This document shows, piece by piece, positions 1 to 11,871 of a stretch of DNA of 64,000 nt. The stretch's first letter is position 1, and the number at the start of each line of letters is the position of its first letter. The stretch is from Auriscalpium vulgare (taxonomy: Eukaryota; Basidiomycota; Agaricomycetes; Russulales; Auriscalpiaceae), in the NCBI GenBank assembly GCA_019915015.1, contig JAHBBC010000055.1:42670-106669 (forward strand), read 5' to 3'. Below the pieces are notes generated by a model. That model did no database searches, was not told where the DNA came from, and saw nothing but the letters and a program-made list of their open reading frames with translations. A program made the position numbers and the translations under genes.

Positions 1-2133
1 AACCTCCGACCGGACCACCGGAAAGCTCAGGATGCCCGAAGGTGGTGGCGGGTGATATATGGTTTTGATCAGTGGTATAGATGATAGAGTCAAAGAAGAG
101 GTCGATAGGTGAGCTCCCGTCCATCTTTGTTGGTGTATGAGAGGATGTGGAGGGGCGGCAAGTAGGTCGCGGTGCTGGGCAGGTGGTGGTTTGGGGGAAA
201 AGGGAACGACAGAATCATTCCGCCCTCTCCCCCTTTTGTTGGCGAGCAGTGCCGCCGAACCCACCGGCCTCACCTGGGCCCTCAAGCAGCCGGAGCCTTG
301 CTCATCGTCAGAGACAGCACCGACGCTCAATATGGTGCGTTTCATTGCCCATAAAAGGTAACTCGCGTAGGAAGAGCAGCCTCGTGTCGGGACGATAGCG
401 CCCTCCCCCGCTCCCTCCTGATTTCTCTCACAAGAACAACAAGCGAATGACATAACCGATTGATACGAATCAGCCCACGATCTACATGAGCGCTCACGGT
501 CCGTCTTGCCCTTGACGTCCTTGTGCGTCGCTAACCCGGGCAGGTCGGCTACGTTCCTGGCCATTGTTTTTCCCCAAGCCTTCACAATTCGCTGCCCCGG
601 AGACAAACAAGATGTCTTACAGCCGAATCTTGGTGATCCTGGCTTCTGACTACCGCTGGAGAACAACGGCTAGACAGTGGGACCCGTCGTCCGGGAAGTA
701 CGTTTGTCACTTGTTGAAAGGAAGTCGTCATACACAATATTAACAATCGCTGGAAAAGACATGCGAATGCGTCGCTGGTGCTCATTGGTAAGGTACTAAG
801 TATTGTCAAAGCTTCGCTCCCAACCTTCGGCCACGCGGTAGAAAACAGCAGTGGGCGTGCATCTCAGCGACGTCCCTTGTCCCGCTCGCTGCCTCGTCAT
901 CTCCAGGCCCATGGATACGTTGGCCATGCAACTTCTCCGATGCCGGTCAAAGGAAGCGCGCCGCATCAAATTGGCGTTGCATTCGTCACAAGCGTAGGTA
1001 AGCCTGCCGTACCATCATACTTAGGAAGAGTGACTGTCAGTGAGCCGTCGTATCGCACCTGTCCCTATGCGCCCTTGATCCTGCCTGATGTCTCCGGACA
1101 CTGCTCATAAGTGCATAGTATTGGCCGCAACAAAAATGATCGCCTGACGACGTTCGAATAGCTACTGTCAATAAAGTGAGTATGTATTGCAGGCAAACTG
1201 TAGCAGTGCTCACTCATGGACGGGATGTCGTAGCACATATCCACGTCATGATCGCTACGTTGCATCCAATGCACATTGTCGGGGGAAGCAGAATGTGCGG
1301 AACCTCCCATGCTCGCCCCGTCCCAAGCTGGCACGGAGCTGGCAGAGTAGTACTCGTTCACCACTACGAGACCAGGATCGAGGCTGAACGCATCTCCGAC
1401 ACCGGGCCCCGGGAACTAGGTGATCAAGGCGCATGTTATGAGCTCGCTGTACCCACAGCATCAACGCAAAGACCCACGTCCTCGAAGTATCTTACAACAC
1501 CGCCGTCGAAGATCGTCTTTCCGGGTCCGATCTGTCGTCGCCAGGAGGGCAGTACGAGGTGCAGTGGCATGTTGGACTCTCGTTATGTGGTACCGGTCGC
1601 CGGCAAAATGAACAGATCTTCGCGTTTGACATTCTGTGAGGGAGATACAGGAACAAGGCCGAAGAATAATTCTGTCGATGAACAGCGAAGGAAGCTGACT
1701 TTGATAACCCCCTCGTGCCATGGGCCGCCCTTTTGTGTCCCCAATTCCTAGAACACAGCCCGACATGTGGTGAAAGGTGGCGAACCGAATCATTCCGGTG
1801 TTAGCACGGATCATACGGTCCACTCACCGCCGCCACCCATCAGCGGGAGCCGACGACGTCCTGTTATGGTAATTTTTGGTTACTATAAAAGGGAGTTGGG
1901 AGAGAAGCCTCGCCTCGTGCTAAGGTCTCATGAGTGCAACGTTGGAGGAGCGGTGTCACTTACGCGATTGGCAAACAAAACATGCAGATAACGCTTCGGT
2001 ATCGTAAGCTATGGAGGCCATCATTGGGAACATTCGTACATCGGTGCCGCAAACGAGCAATACTCATGCTTTGTATACGTCATTTCTCCGAGTCCTGACC
2101 ATCGCACTGCCTGCACAGCCGGGTATTTCATCG
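1..2133. other. No supported gene; left-edge intergenic DNA
   Basis: All reading frames here are short, have mixed composition and lack recognisable motifs. I could not join exons into a conserved protein. I see no rRNA, tRNA or LTR signature. It may be decayed repeat DNA or a long intergenic spacer. Confidence 0.5.
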
Positions 2134-2343
2134 GAAATACCGTGGAAATTATGGTAAAAGGATTCTACTTATATTACCAGAGATACTGTGAGAGGTATTT
2201 AAAGTATTGCATAACAAACACTAAGGCAGACAAAGGCCCACAGCCGCGGGGGTAAGTATTTCTTTATGAATACTTTACAGTATTTCCAAGGTTTTTCTCG
2301 TCAAATACGTACAGTCGTTTTACAGTTATTTCCACAGTATTTC
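2134..2343. mobile_element. MITE-like element, imperfect ~28 bp inverted termini
   Basis: This short AT-rich block stands out from GC-rich surroundings. The left end (from 2134, reading GAAATACCGTGGAAAT) is matched in reverse complement by the right end (GAAATACTGTGGAAAT, ending at 2343). Over about 28 bp there are roughly five mismatches. The inside is rich in repeated CAGTATTTC-like motifs. A perfect 8 bp-arm hairpin (GGTATTTC/GAAATACC) overlaps the left end at about 2122-2141. There is no coding capacity. I could not find a convincing target-site duplication, so the exact borders are uncertain. Confidence 0.5.
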
Positions 2344-2409
2344 TTGGTGTGCCACTCGACCGCGCAGGCAGTGTCACAACGTCTCGAACCAGATCGCTGC
2401 AGCCCGTAA

Positions 2410-3761
2410 TCAACAAATCCGCTCACTTTCCAGACAGCGGCCGCGTATCTGCAAACAACCAGGCGGATACCGGTTGCCCTGTACCGCATCTGTGCGCTCC
2501 GCAATTGACCGGACTTCCTGCAGTTCAGCATCTGCCAGCTTCACGTTGAGCGCGCCAAGGTTCTCCTTGAGATACTACAACAAAGACTCTCGCGTGAGCA
2601 AATTGGCCGCGGAGGTGACTTGAGAGCTCACTTTGACATTGCGCGTGCCAGGGATGGGAATGACCTCGGGTCCCTGCGCAAGAAGCCACGCGAGCGCAAG
2701 TGACTGAGTCGGACAACCTGCCCACCTGTCGCGCCGTGCGCTTCGCCGACATGTTTGAGGTCGTCTGCGAGCTTGAGGATGTTGGGGAAGTTCTCCTTTG
2801 AGTAGCGCGGGATAGTCCGCCGGAAGTCGTCCTCAGCGAAGTCCTCGGGCCCTTTCTGTGCACGAAAACATTAGCATCCCACAACAGCACCAAGATCATT
2901 GAATAGACATATTGCCCTGTGAGCAAGCCACGGCCGAGTGGGGAGTAGGCGACGACCGCAACGCCAAGCTCTCGGGCAGTCTGCAGGACGGCAGTCTCCT
3001 TGGTCTCGATGTCGAGTGTGAATGGCGAGTACTCGACTTCGATTGCAGAGATAGGATGTATGGCGTGCGCCCGTCGGAGGGTGGATGCGGACACTTCGGA
3101 GAGACCAATATATTTCAGCTTCCCTTCTCTGCACTTGTATATGAGCGATGCATGACTCGAGGATGTAGTTGAAATATGACTGACTTGACTAGCTCAGCCA
3201 TAGTTCCAACAGTGAGCTAGAATGTCAATTTCGCCTACCACACGGAGCTATTTACCTGCACACCTATGTAGGTAGTACAAGTCGATCTTTTCGGTACACA
3301 ACCGCTTGAGGGATTTGGCAAAGGCTTGCTTCACGTACTCGGGGGATCCATCGACTGGCTTCCCGGACGGTGGATTGAGACCAAACTTCGTCGCCAAGAA
3401 AATTTCGTCTCGCTTCCCGGTGCGCTTGAACCTGGAAACACTCGCGGTGAGTTTTCCGGAGCAAGACTTTGAGGAAGATTGACGCGCCAGTTTCCTATGA
3501 GTTCCTCGGAGTCATTGTAGACGTCGGCTGTGTCCCAATTCGTGCAGCCCGCGTCGTACACGGCGTCGAGGATCTAGCGACGCGGATAGGATAGGATAGG
3601 ATAGGATTGTCACACGCCTGATACATGCACCCGGAACGCACCTTGAAGCGCTCCTCGTCAGGGAGCGGCGTACCGTAGAATACAGCGATGCCCATGGCGC
3701 CGTACCCGATAGCTGTGACATCGGTACTGCCAATCTTACGAGTGGGGAGCCTGAGGACCAT
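2410..3761 (-). CDS. Aldo/keto reductase (pyridoxal reductase-like), spliced, with irregularities
   Basis: This is an NADPH-dependent aldo/keto reductase of the yeast/fungal YakC type, predicted cytosolic, reducing aldehydes or ketones of unknown substrate. Start 3761 gives [15 protein letters not shown]; exon 1 ends at 3642 and exon 2 begins at 3573. Family hallmarks: GYGAMG near residue 20, NWDTADVY (catalytic Asp/Tyr), [37 protein letters not shown] and [10 protein letters not shown] near the end. Oddities: (i) one donor seems to be GC rather than GT (near 3490); (ii) the join after LYYLH (about 3270) does not resolve in frame; (iii) a 14 nt GT...AG insert interrupts [16 protein letters not shown] near 2705; (iv) the C-terminus after RYPPG diverges from the usual ending. 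The gene may be damaged or mis-assembled. The family call is firm; the exon model is approximate. Confidence 0.75.
3582..3607. repeat. GGATA pentanucleotide microsatellite
   Basis: Five tandem copies of a 5 bp GGATA unit lie inside the first intron of the aldo/keto reductase gene. The repeat makes up much of the 68 bp intron (3574-3641) and could vary in length between strains. Confidence 0.85.
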
Positions 3762-4178
3762 GTTGGTTTGAGTCGATGGGGTGTGAATGGAAGGTGAATA
3801 TGTGGTGGGGTTATGTACGCACCCGCGGCAGTGACCACACTAGCAGACGATGGATGACGACAGCGTCTCGTCGCGTTCACATTTGGTATGCACTGACCGA
3901 CTTATCCTTGGCTGGCGGTGGGTGCAAGTAGTCGATACGCGGTTCTAGGTCAAGAACGAGGTCGGCGCATCATGCATCATGTGCATGCGTACTGAGTGAC
4001 GACGCGGAAAGAGCAGAGTGACCAATTGCAAAGAATCTGAAATGATCAAGATTTGTCTCATCAGTCGCTTCCAGCCCAGCATTGATGGACATTGTGTGGA
4101 CAATGATGTCGTACCCACACCTACCCTCCGAAATGCGCTCGGTCGGTTCAAAGGCAAAGGATGATTCATAATGACCGC
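3762..4178. other. Intergenic: reductase promoter and TSC13 3' flank
   Basis: This stretch lies upstream of the aldo/keto reductase start and downstream of the TSC13 stop; both genes are on the minus strand. I see no conserved reading frame and no clear TATA box. Confidence 0.5.
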
Positions 4179-5543
4179 TCAAAAAATGAAAGGAACTAGC
4201 GCCTTCCGTCCCCTAGGATAATCTTTCCCGAACTCCTTCTTGTACGCCCTGTGCTTTTTCGACGCCCAAATGACCATCTGAGTGGCTGAGACTACAAAGA
4301 ACAGCCAGGCTAGGATAAGGGCGGCATCAGCGTGGTCACTCCCAGGGAATTTTGACTGGACAAACCTGCCCAGCTGCCAGACATGGATGCAAGCGTCACC
4401 CACGCAAGCAAATCAAACAAGTAGTGCGGGCTCGACACGAGGGAGAATCCGAAACCGTATGGGATGGCGCGCGTGCGTGTGCCGGGTGGGCGCAGGTTGC
4501 GCAGGATGATGTGCGCGTTGAGGTTCACGAGCTCGCAGAACTGACGTTTCGTGTCTCATCAGAACGGCATGTAGTTGCGAAGTGAGGGAGACGTACGAGC
4601 CAGAACGCTGAGCAGGCCCACAAGAACTGGGGATTCTCGCGAATAGTGCCCTTGACGTACGGCGAGGTCGCAGAATAGGTCGAGCTGTATATGGGATACG
4701 CGAGAAAGAGGCCTGCGGGCATAGGGATCAGCTGGCAGTCAGCGGCACCTCGTCGAACGTACCTCCGAGGATATGGTAATGGGCAGAGCTGATGAGGTGT
4801 CAGACGAGCAGGCAATGTAGGAGGGCGAAGGCGCACTTCTTGAAGACGTTAAAAATAGGCATGGTTCCATGCGAAAATCGGTGAACGCTGATATTCAGTT
4901 CAGAGTGAGAGATTGATTCTCAAATAACGTTTCCCAAGTGGAACCTACAAGAGGGTCTCAAGCTCGCGTTTCAAGAAATGCACCATGACCATTGCGTAGG
5001 CAATTCTGCAGAGCGTCAGAAAGCATAGCCACACAAGTATCTCAAGCTCACTGTTGCAGCTGACTGTGCTCTATGGCCTTGCCATAGAACACCTCGGGGA
5101 AATTGTAGATGAGAGGGTGAACGACCAGAGGTCCAGCCTATGGCACGAGTGAGTGAGTGTTCAGCTACCAAACATTATACAGAAAAGACGCACATATTCA
5201 ATCAAGTACACGTTACGCCAGCCAATCTGTGCGCCGAGATCCTTCACAGCCAACTCATCTCCGTCATGAATGCCGACCGACGCAAGCGTTGCTTCATCCT
5301 TCAGCGCTTTCCGGTCACCCTTCAAAGTTAATTTTTGCCTTTCAACATATAGCTACAGGCCAGCATATATCAGTGAATGGCAGCGTGAACATCCAGAAGG
5401 CGTACTCTTGGGAACTTGGCCGCGAGGGCAGCCTTGACGTCTGCCACAGTAGCAGCATCGACGTCCTTTGTTACCTCGAGGGTAATGGGTAGGCCCCGCG
5501 TGAGCGGAGATTTCCCACCAGATGCGACCGTCACTTTTGTCAT
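4179..5543 (-). CDS. TSC13: Very-long-chain enoyl-CoA reductase (TSC13/TECR)
   Basis: This ER-membrane reductase catalyses the last step of each very-long-chain fatty-acid elongation cycle, reducing trans-2-enoyl-CoA with NADPH. I read eight exons with canonical GT-AG introns giving about 312 residues, matching the yeast enzyme's length. The start at 5543 (MTKVTVASGG) precedes an N-terminal ubiquitin-like part containing LTLKGDRKALKDEATLASVG. Conserved features follow in order: GWRNVYLIEYAGPL, KRELETLFVHRFSHGTMP, FKNSAHYHIL, SPYVKGTIRENP, NAHIILRNLRPPGT, SSPHYLFDLLAWV and the C-terminal KKHRAYKKEFGKDYPRGRK ending in PFIF. The reductase part holds several hydrophobic segments. It has no frame lesions. 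It is divergent from the DUF6535 gene, with roughly 270 bp between them. Confidence 0.93.
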
Positions 5544-5809
5544 CCTGTCGGCTTGAACGAAATGTCGATTGGTGGTGTGAGCTGGCGACTTTGCAACTAC
5601 GCTCTCGGGCGTCTCGGGCCTCGGCTCGCAGACAGACATCACGTGCTCGCCAGCGACCTCAGGCTTGTCACTGTCAGAGATTCCTCAGTGTCGCGACGAA
5701 GCCAACCAACTTTTGAGGGCCCTAGTATGAGCGGGTATACAGGTAACAGCCATTCCTTTCTTCTGAGCAGCTCGTGCATTGATTCCCCGCCATACTTATA
5801 GAAGCGTCC

Positions 5810-7824
5810 AGTCACAATCAACCCACCGGACAACCTCCTCCCGGCGGAGGTACTAACGCTCGAAGCTTCAAACGACTTCTGCTGAGAATACTTCGACAGG
5901 GAGTGACTACGGAGACCCGGCCGGAAAGATTTGGTCTGTCTACCTCGGAGTTGCGGATAATTTTGATACTGCACTGGCGGAGAGTTGGAAAGGCGACAGT
6001 GATGGGATCCTCATCTTCGTGAGTCACGAAAGTACTGTTCTCCCGGACAAATGATCTAACGTGTCTTTTCTTACCTGGTAGACGGGACTCTTTTCTGCCA
6101 GTGTTTCTGCCTTCGTGATTGAAAGCTACAAGGGACTTCAGCAAGATCCTGGCATTGTCACGACGCAGCTTCTTGCGCAAATATCGCTGCAACTAACCGC
6201 AAGCGCCAACGGCTCACAGACGACAGTGCCGCATTTCTCCCCATCGGATATTGTATTTCGTCCGCCCGCGTCTCTCGTCAGGGTCAACGTCTTTTGGTTC
6301 CTCAGCCTTGTCCTCAGTGTGTCCTGCGCGCTGGGTGCGGTGCTTATCCAGCAGCGGGCTCGGCGCTACATTCGCATGACTCAGCGACCTGCTGCCCCAT
6401 ATCGACGCGCTCGGATCCGTGCCTACCTCTACAACGGCTTGGTCCGTTTTCATTTGGTCCAGGTTGTTGAGACCATCCCCGTCCTGCTGCACGCATCGGT
6501 TTTCCTCTTCTTCGCGGGTCTCGTCCAATTCCTCTTCACGGTGAACCTCACGGTTGCCTATCTCACTATGGCCTGCGTCGCTCTTGTTACCGGCGCATAT
6601 GTGTTGGTCACGATAATGCCCATGTTGTACGTGGACGCCCCCCTCCTGACGCCGCTGTCTAGCCCGCTCTGGAAGGCGGTGTACCTGTCCCTACTTCCAT
6701 TCATCACCAGCACGGCAAAAGTGACTCAAAAGCTCCCCTTCTCCCCATCATTCCAGCTTCGCATCGCAGCCTATGCGTACACATGCAAGCAGAACCTGTC
6801 CGCTGGACTCACGCGTGGACTCTGGGACAATGCAACTCGCTCCTCGACAATAGAGGATGCACGTGCCCCCGGGTGGCTCGCGCGCTCCATATACGAGGAC
6901 AGCGAGCTGGGTCCGCTCGTTGAGGGCATCTCGGGCTTCCTCAAATCGAACCAAATGTACTTTGGCACCATGACCATATGGCGTCTTCTACGCGAGCAAT
7001 ACCTCGGCCGACGCATTGCAACCATGCTCGCAATATCCATCAACGGACCGGTCACCCCCCTGCACACACAACGTGCACTGACGACTCTGAATACTGTCTG
7101 GGACATCACCGACGCATTCCGCAGGCACCACATGCAGTACTCCCATATCGACCCCACGCGACAGCTCATCTTTGCGCTAAAGCTCCTGCGCGCCGACCCG
7201 GCACCTGAGGTGGCCGTGATGGCGCATTGCACTGCGATGCTTCGCGTGCCAGGCTTGCTGGAGGAGTGCGAGCATCTTCCGCAGCCAGATCCGCAGAAGC
7301 AGGCAGAGGTCTTGTCGTGGTTGCCGCAAGCAGTGAAGGATCAGTGTCGTACTCCTGAGGAGACGCTTCGGGACGGGCGGCTGGTGGCGGTGACGGACCT
7401 ATGCGATGCCATTTTACCTCAAGTAGATGCCCTCCCGGAAGGCAACCTAACGGCAGTGTGGAACACTCTGAAGATCCTGGTAGACGAACAACTCTCTCGC
7501 GATGAGGCGCCTTCTGCGGATGCAGAGAGACGCTTTGTTACCGTTTTACAAGCCGCCATCTCTCGGCGTGACTCGGAGCGGTTCGAACGTGCCACAAGAC
7601 ATGCGCACACACCCGTCCTCTCCGCAAAACCGCCCTATGCGACTATTGTCGACATGTTGCTTCCTATTGCGGATCGCCTGGTCGATGGAACGTGTAACGC
7701 AGACGTAGCGCAGTGGATGAGGTCGCCGCCGGCCCCCAGCTTGCATGCCCCTTCTGCACAGCAGGCGGTCATCTCTCGGGCAATTTCATCCTCACCTGCG
7801 CCAGTTCCCCTTCCATCCAGATGA
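5810..7824 (+). CDS. DUF6535 multi-pass membrane protein, damaged 5' end
   Basis: DUF6535 proteins are an expanded Agaricomycete family of unknown function. The diagnostic block is present: GDPAGKIWSVY...ALAESWKGDSDGILIF (exon ending 6018), then TGLFSASVSAFVIESYKGL and LLAQISLQL after an intron 6019-6081. Two further hydrophobic hairpins follow (about 6280-6360 and 6470-6640). The main exon, 6082-7824, is one open frame of 580 codons. The N-terminus is not clean. Stretches resembling QPTGQPPPGGGTN (from 5810), NDFC and EYFDRE lie in different frames, with an apparent extra base near 5861, a TGA at about 5883 and a 4 nt surplus near 5905. No ATG could be tied convincingly to the main exon, so the 5' limit is approximate. 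It is either a pseudogene at its start or uses an unseen upstream exon. Confidence 0.75.
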
Positions 7825-10800
7825 CAAACGCGTCTCGGCCTCTCTGCATGCGTATGCTACCTTGGCGCGCATGTACTGTGTCGTTTTAACGTTCTCACGA
7901 AATCTTACGAAGATGCCTTTTCTATTGAATGACCGACCGAGCTTCATCTCGGTCCTACCAGAAATACCTCAAAACTCCCCGCTTCGTATTCGATGGAGTA
8001 ATGTATGGATACCCATGGCCACGTGGTGTACCTGTGTTGTCTCGGGCGTCCGCCGACTGATGAAGGGCTCAATGGCAAGACGTACGAGCCAGCCGACAGA
8101 CTTCCTCCGTGGGCGCATTCTCATGTCACTTTCTTCATTCCTTCGGGTATACATAGATCGATCTCGCGAGTCTTGTATGCCCGAGGAGTGCACCGCTTGA
8201 TTCTCTCTTCTTTCGTTCCGAACGATCATGTCCACGGAATGCCGAAGCCTCTCCCAAGATCACTTGACGCCTGCGGCACCCAAGTCGTGGATGCTGTGCT
8301 GCATGTTCTGATCGCCCTTGCGCGTGAGTCCACATGCCCCTTCTGGTTTATAGCCCTAAACTCATTATGTATAGGTGGAGTAGGTTCATTGCTGAGAGGA
8401 ATCAGAAGTCGACAATCCGTCAACAGACGGGCAGTGCGAGGATGCGACCCACTTCAGTGGAATACACGCCGGCTGCAACTGATGATCTCTCCTCGATTGG
8501 CGCACGGCGTAATCAAGACGAGGGCTGGCGTTGAACCCAGCTGTGTCGGGGATGTGATCGAATCTCGATGAACTTGGTGCGGGCACGGCGGGCAGCGGGC
8601 TCAGACTCTAGGGTCTCTTCTCATTCATCATGATTAGCGTACCTGACATTCACTGGTCTTGACAGGTTGGACGTCTTCCTCGCTACCTTATTTAAACTTT
8701 GACTTATCCGAATGCCCACCCCATTTGTTCAATAAGGCGCTTAGTTCCTCTGCCTTCTCGGCGTCGCCTGCTGATCCGGCTTTGACAGACCTCCCCACAT
8801 GCCCTCCCGGATCATCGGACATCACATAGACCATCCTGGCAGCCCGCAGAACCCTTCGGAGCTCCAACAGATAGACTTGCTGTGTCCAAACGCCAGTGAC
8901 CGTCCGTGTGGACTGACATCTGCTGACTTGCGGTCGTACGGCATCTTCAGCGCTTCACGGCTGGAAGGGCTTCCTTTGGCGATGTCCGCAGTAGACATTT
9001 CTATGGATATAATCACTGACCTGACTTCTATGCAGAATGCTCTCGTCTCTGTCGCATGATGTCTGCGATGACCGTGTTGCGCCGAACGTGTATCAGAGCC
9101 TGATCAGAGCGATCCAGTTTAGTGGGTCACTGTATATCATTTCTGTATCAAAAATACCAAGCTCGCTCGTTCTCTCAGTACCAAGTACTTACTGCAGCTG
9201 ACAATCTGGTCACCCACCCGTCTTGGCAGTCTAGGCCACTCAGCTCCTCAGGCTCCGGCCTCGTCCGGTGCCGAGAGAACAAATTGCCAGTTCAGAGTTC
9301 TCCGATTCTTTCGTGGAAACATACACCTCTGTTTCGTGGTGGCAAGCTTCAATCGATGGGATGCGTGTTAGTGGTTCGCTATCTATCTTGATTTTCTAAC
9401 GAAGATCACCAGAAACAGTGCCGCGCATCCCAAGTCGAATCGACGTGATAAACTTGGCATCATCCTGGACCAGACGAGACCAGATGCCACTCCAAGATAT
9501 GCGTCGGGACCGAGGTCCAAAAGGGTGGTCGACGTCGGAACCTCGGAGTCTATGTAGCGGGGCGTCGACACACGGCGAAGTTGATCTCCGTGGCAGATGT
9601 GGCAAGACGACCGACCGTAGATCCATCCAAATTGTACATTAGGACCGCCAGCTGAGCTGTCGCCTCGCGCAGCTGAACAAGGATGATTTGAAAGCTTGAA
9701 CCTTGCCAACGCAGCGGTGCCGAAGCTGTTAGACTTCTTTAGACATCCATGCTGCTCACTAGAGCATATGGGGACTTACAGAGCACCTGATGAAAAAGCT
9801 CCTGGTGCCCTCTGGTGCCTCGGGTTTGGCGGAACGATGCTTCGGAGGCCTGGATCAAAAGTGGCAGTCTCAAATAAGTTTATCCAGAGTGATACGTCTA
9901 GAACTTTCCGCTCGAGCATGCGGCTTTATTGAAAAGGGACCTCACGGTGAACGAGGGATATCCGACACACGACTCGAAAGGCGAGACCACCGGAATCAGT
10001 TCCACCGAAGGGATCATCAGCCGGGAGCATCGCGCGCGGCTTCAGCTCGTCCTCGGCTTTCGGACGCAGCGTCGATCTGCGCCTGCTTGCCGGAAAACTC
10101 GTGCGCCTCTCCAGCTCGGACGTGAGGAGATGATCCACGTAAGTAAGTCCGGTCTCCATAGGGCCCCGAAGCAAATCATTAATTATGATTATGCCTTGCC
10201 CTGACTCGGGTATCTGGGCGAGGATCGTGCTTAGTCTCCTTTGCCGACCTTGCGCGGAAGACAGTCGTGTTCAATTCAATGTACATGGCCTTTCCGAAAT
10301 TGTTACATGCACCGCGGCTGCGACTGCAAAGGGACGGCGCATTTCCTGAATGACAGTGAGTGCTTGCCAATGGTTCGACGGCCAATCAGCTTACCATTGG
10401 CCGGCCTGCCAATCGCATGCAAGCACGACACGTCAAGACGAGTGCGACGTGCTCGCAGCGCGGTCAGGCAAGGCGTAATGGCACTGAGCATCGAGCCAAT
10501 CGGCGCACCTGCCGTCGATATCATGGCCAGATGTGTCGCGTTGCCCGCAGGCGGCCCGCCCGCTGGTCTTCTGGCTCGCTGGATCGGAGGCTGAGCGGCG
10601 GGACTGCAGGACAGCTGTCAGCTTAGAGTAAGTAGTTAAGCCGAACCTTCAGCAGCGTTGACCGTTGCACGGCCATAGAGCGGCAACGCTCTCACATGCA
10701 CACGTTCATAAGTAACTCGTTAGACTTCAGTCAGCCGCCGCCGGTGCTTCCTCGCTGACGTTGACACAAACAGACACGCATCTGCGACCGTGGACGCCAC

Positions 10801-11103
10801 AAATGAGGCCTTCCGCTGCCGCCAGCCCGAGAATAGTAGCTTTCAGGGAAGTCGAATCGCGCACCCACATTGATGCAACCGTGTGGCGGCCTCGGCCATG
10901 AAATTTGAATGGAGAAGATGAGCAAAGCTTCCGACACGCAGAAGAGCGAACATATATAGAAAGACAGCCGAATGAGCATCCACCTCATCTCAAGATTGAG
11001 GCCGGAGGACCGTCGCACCTGTGGTCGCAAGTCGGTCTGTCCCCATATCACCTAGTGGGTCAGAGCGCTAAACACAAATCTTGTCGCCAAGCGCTCATAA
11101 TTA
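7825..11103. other. Gene-poor region before the transposon
   Basis: About 3.3 kb has only short, unconvincing reading frames on both strands. I found no motif, exon chain, tRNA or LTR that I can support. It may be decayed repeat DNA, given its position between a damaged DUF6535 gene and a transposable element. Confidence 0.45.
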
Positions 11104-11196
11104 CAGCTCTTTCGGAAATGTTTGGGCGACGCGCGTAGAGGTGCCCGGAAAGTCCCGTAAATACAGAGCGCGGCAAAAAGTCACGAAAAGTCAGAA
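11100..11196 (+). repeat. Left terminal inverted repeat, 97 bp
   Basis: These 97 bp are identical, base for base, to the reverse complement of 12886-12982. They begin ATTACAGCTCTTTCGG; the outer ATTA overlaps the TA target site. Outside these limits, identity stops at once on both sides. Confidence 0.95.
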
Positions 11197-11261
11197 AACA
11201 TGATAACGGCCTGCAGAGACTGCCAGACACCCCGCATCCTGTCCGATCCACACCCCTGAGC

Positions 11262-11871
11262 ATGGTAAACCACCATATCGACGATGGAATCAAGATTCGA
11301 GGCATCCAGATGCTGCAGGATGGGTGGGAGATGCCCGTCGTGTGGGCGGCTCTCAATGTTTCTCGCAGCAGTATGGAACGATGGATGGCGCAGCATCTGC
11401 TTACAGGGTCCGTGGCAGTAGACCGCATGCTGAGTGGGAGGCCGCGCAGGCTCAGTTCTGCTGTGATGGAGGAGCTACGGGTGTTGATCAGTGAGGCTCC
11501 GTCACTCTACCTCGACGAGCTGGCTGAGTGGGTTGCAGTCTTCCATGACATCCCCATTTCCATCACTTCCCTCCACGAGAATCTCCACGCCGCTGGGATT
11601 TCGGTCAAAATCCTGCGCAAGACCGCAGCGCAACGCGACGTACCGGGCGACAATGGCCCAGCACTACACGGCAGCACCGAACTCGCCTTCACAGACGAGT
11701 CTAGCTTCGACAACCGGACTCTCGGCCGCTCGCCATGGCCGCGCCGCAGTTGTGATGGCAGCTGTTCAGTCCGAATCATACGAGGGGGGTCTATCCCTCG
11801 ATGGTACTTAGCGATCTAGCTCATTGCGGGCGCCGTCAGCGGGCACAATATCTTTGACTTCATTGTCAACG
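11262..11871 (+). pseudogene. Degenerate Tc1/mariner-type transposase
   Basis: The open part (11262-11819, 185 codons) carries an N-terminal helix-turn-helix region (AALNVSRSSMERWM), then LYLDELAEWVAVFHDIPIS and the start of a DDE domain at FTDESSFDNRT. The first catalytic Asp would be in TDESS. After this the coding sense jumps frames: GRAAVVMAAVQSESYE and LSLDG lie in a second frame, and FDFIVNDV, a typical next motif, in a third with a stop before it. The remaining DD/E residues are not found in any continuous frame. It is therefore not expected to make active transposase. Confidence 0.8.

Noticed and set aside
1176..1751. 191-codon plus-strand frame near the left edge
   Set aside because: No homology pattern, no splice structure, and several equally long frames overlap it.
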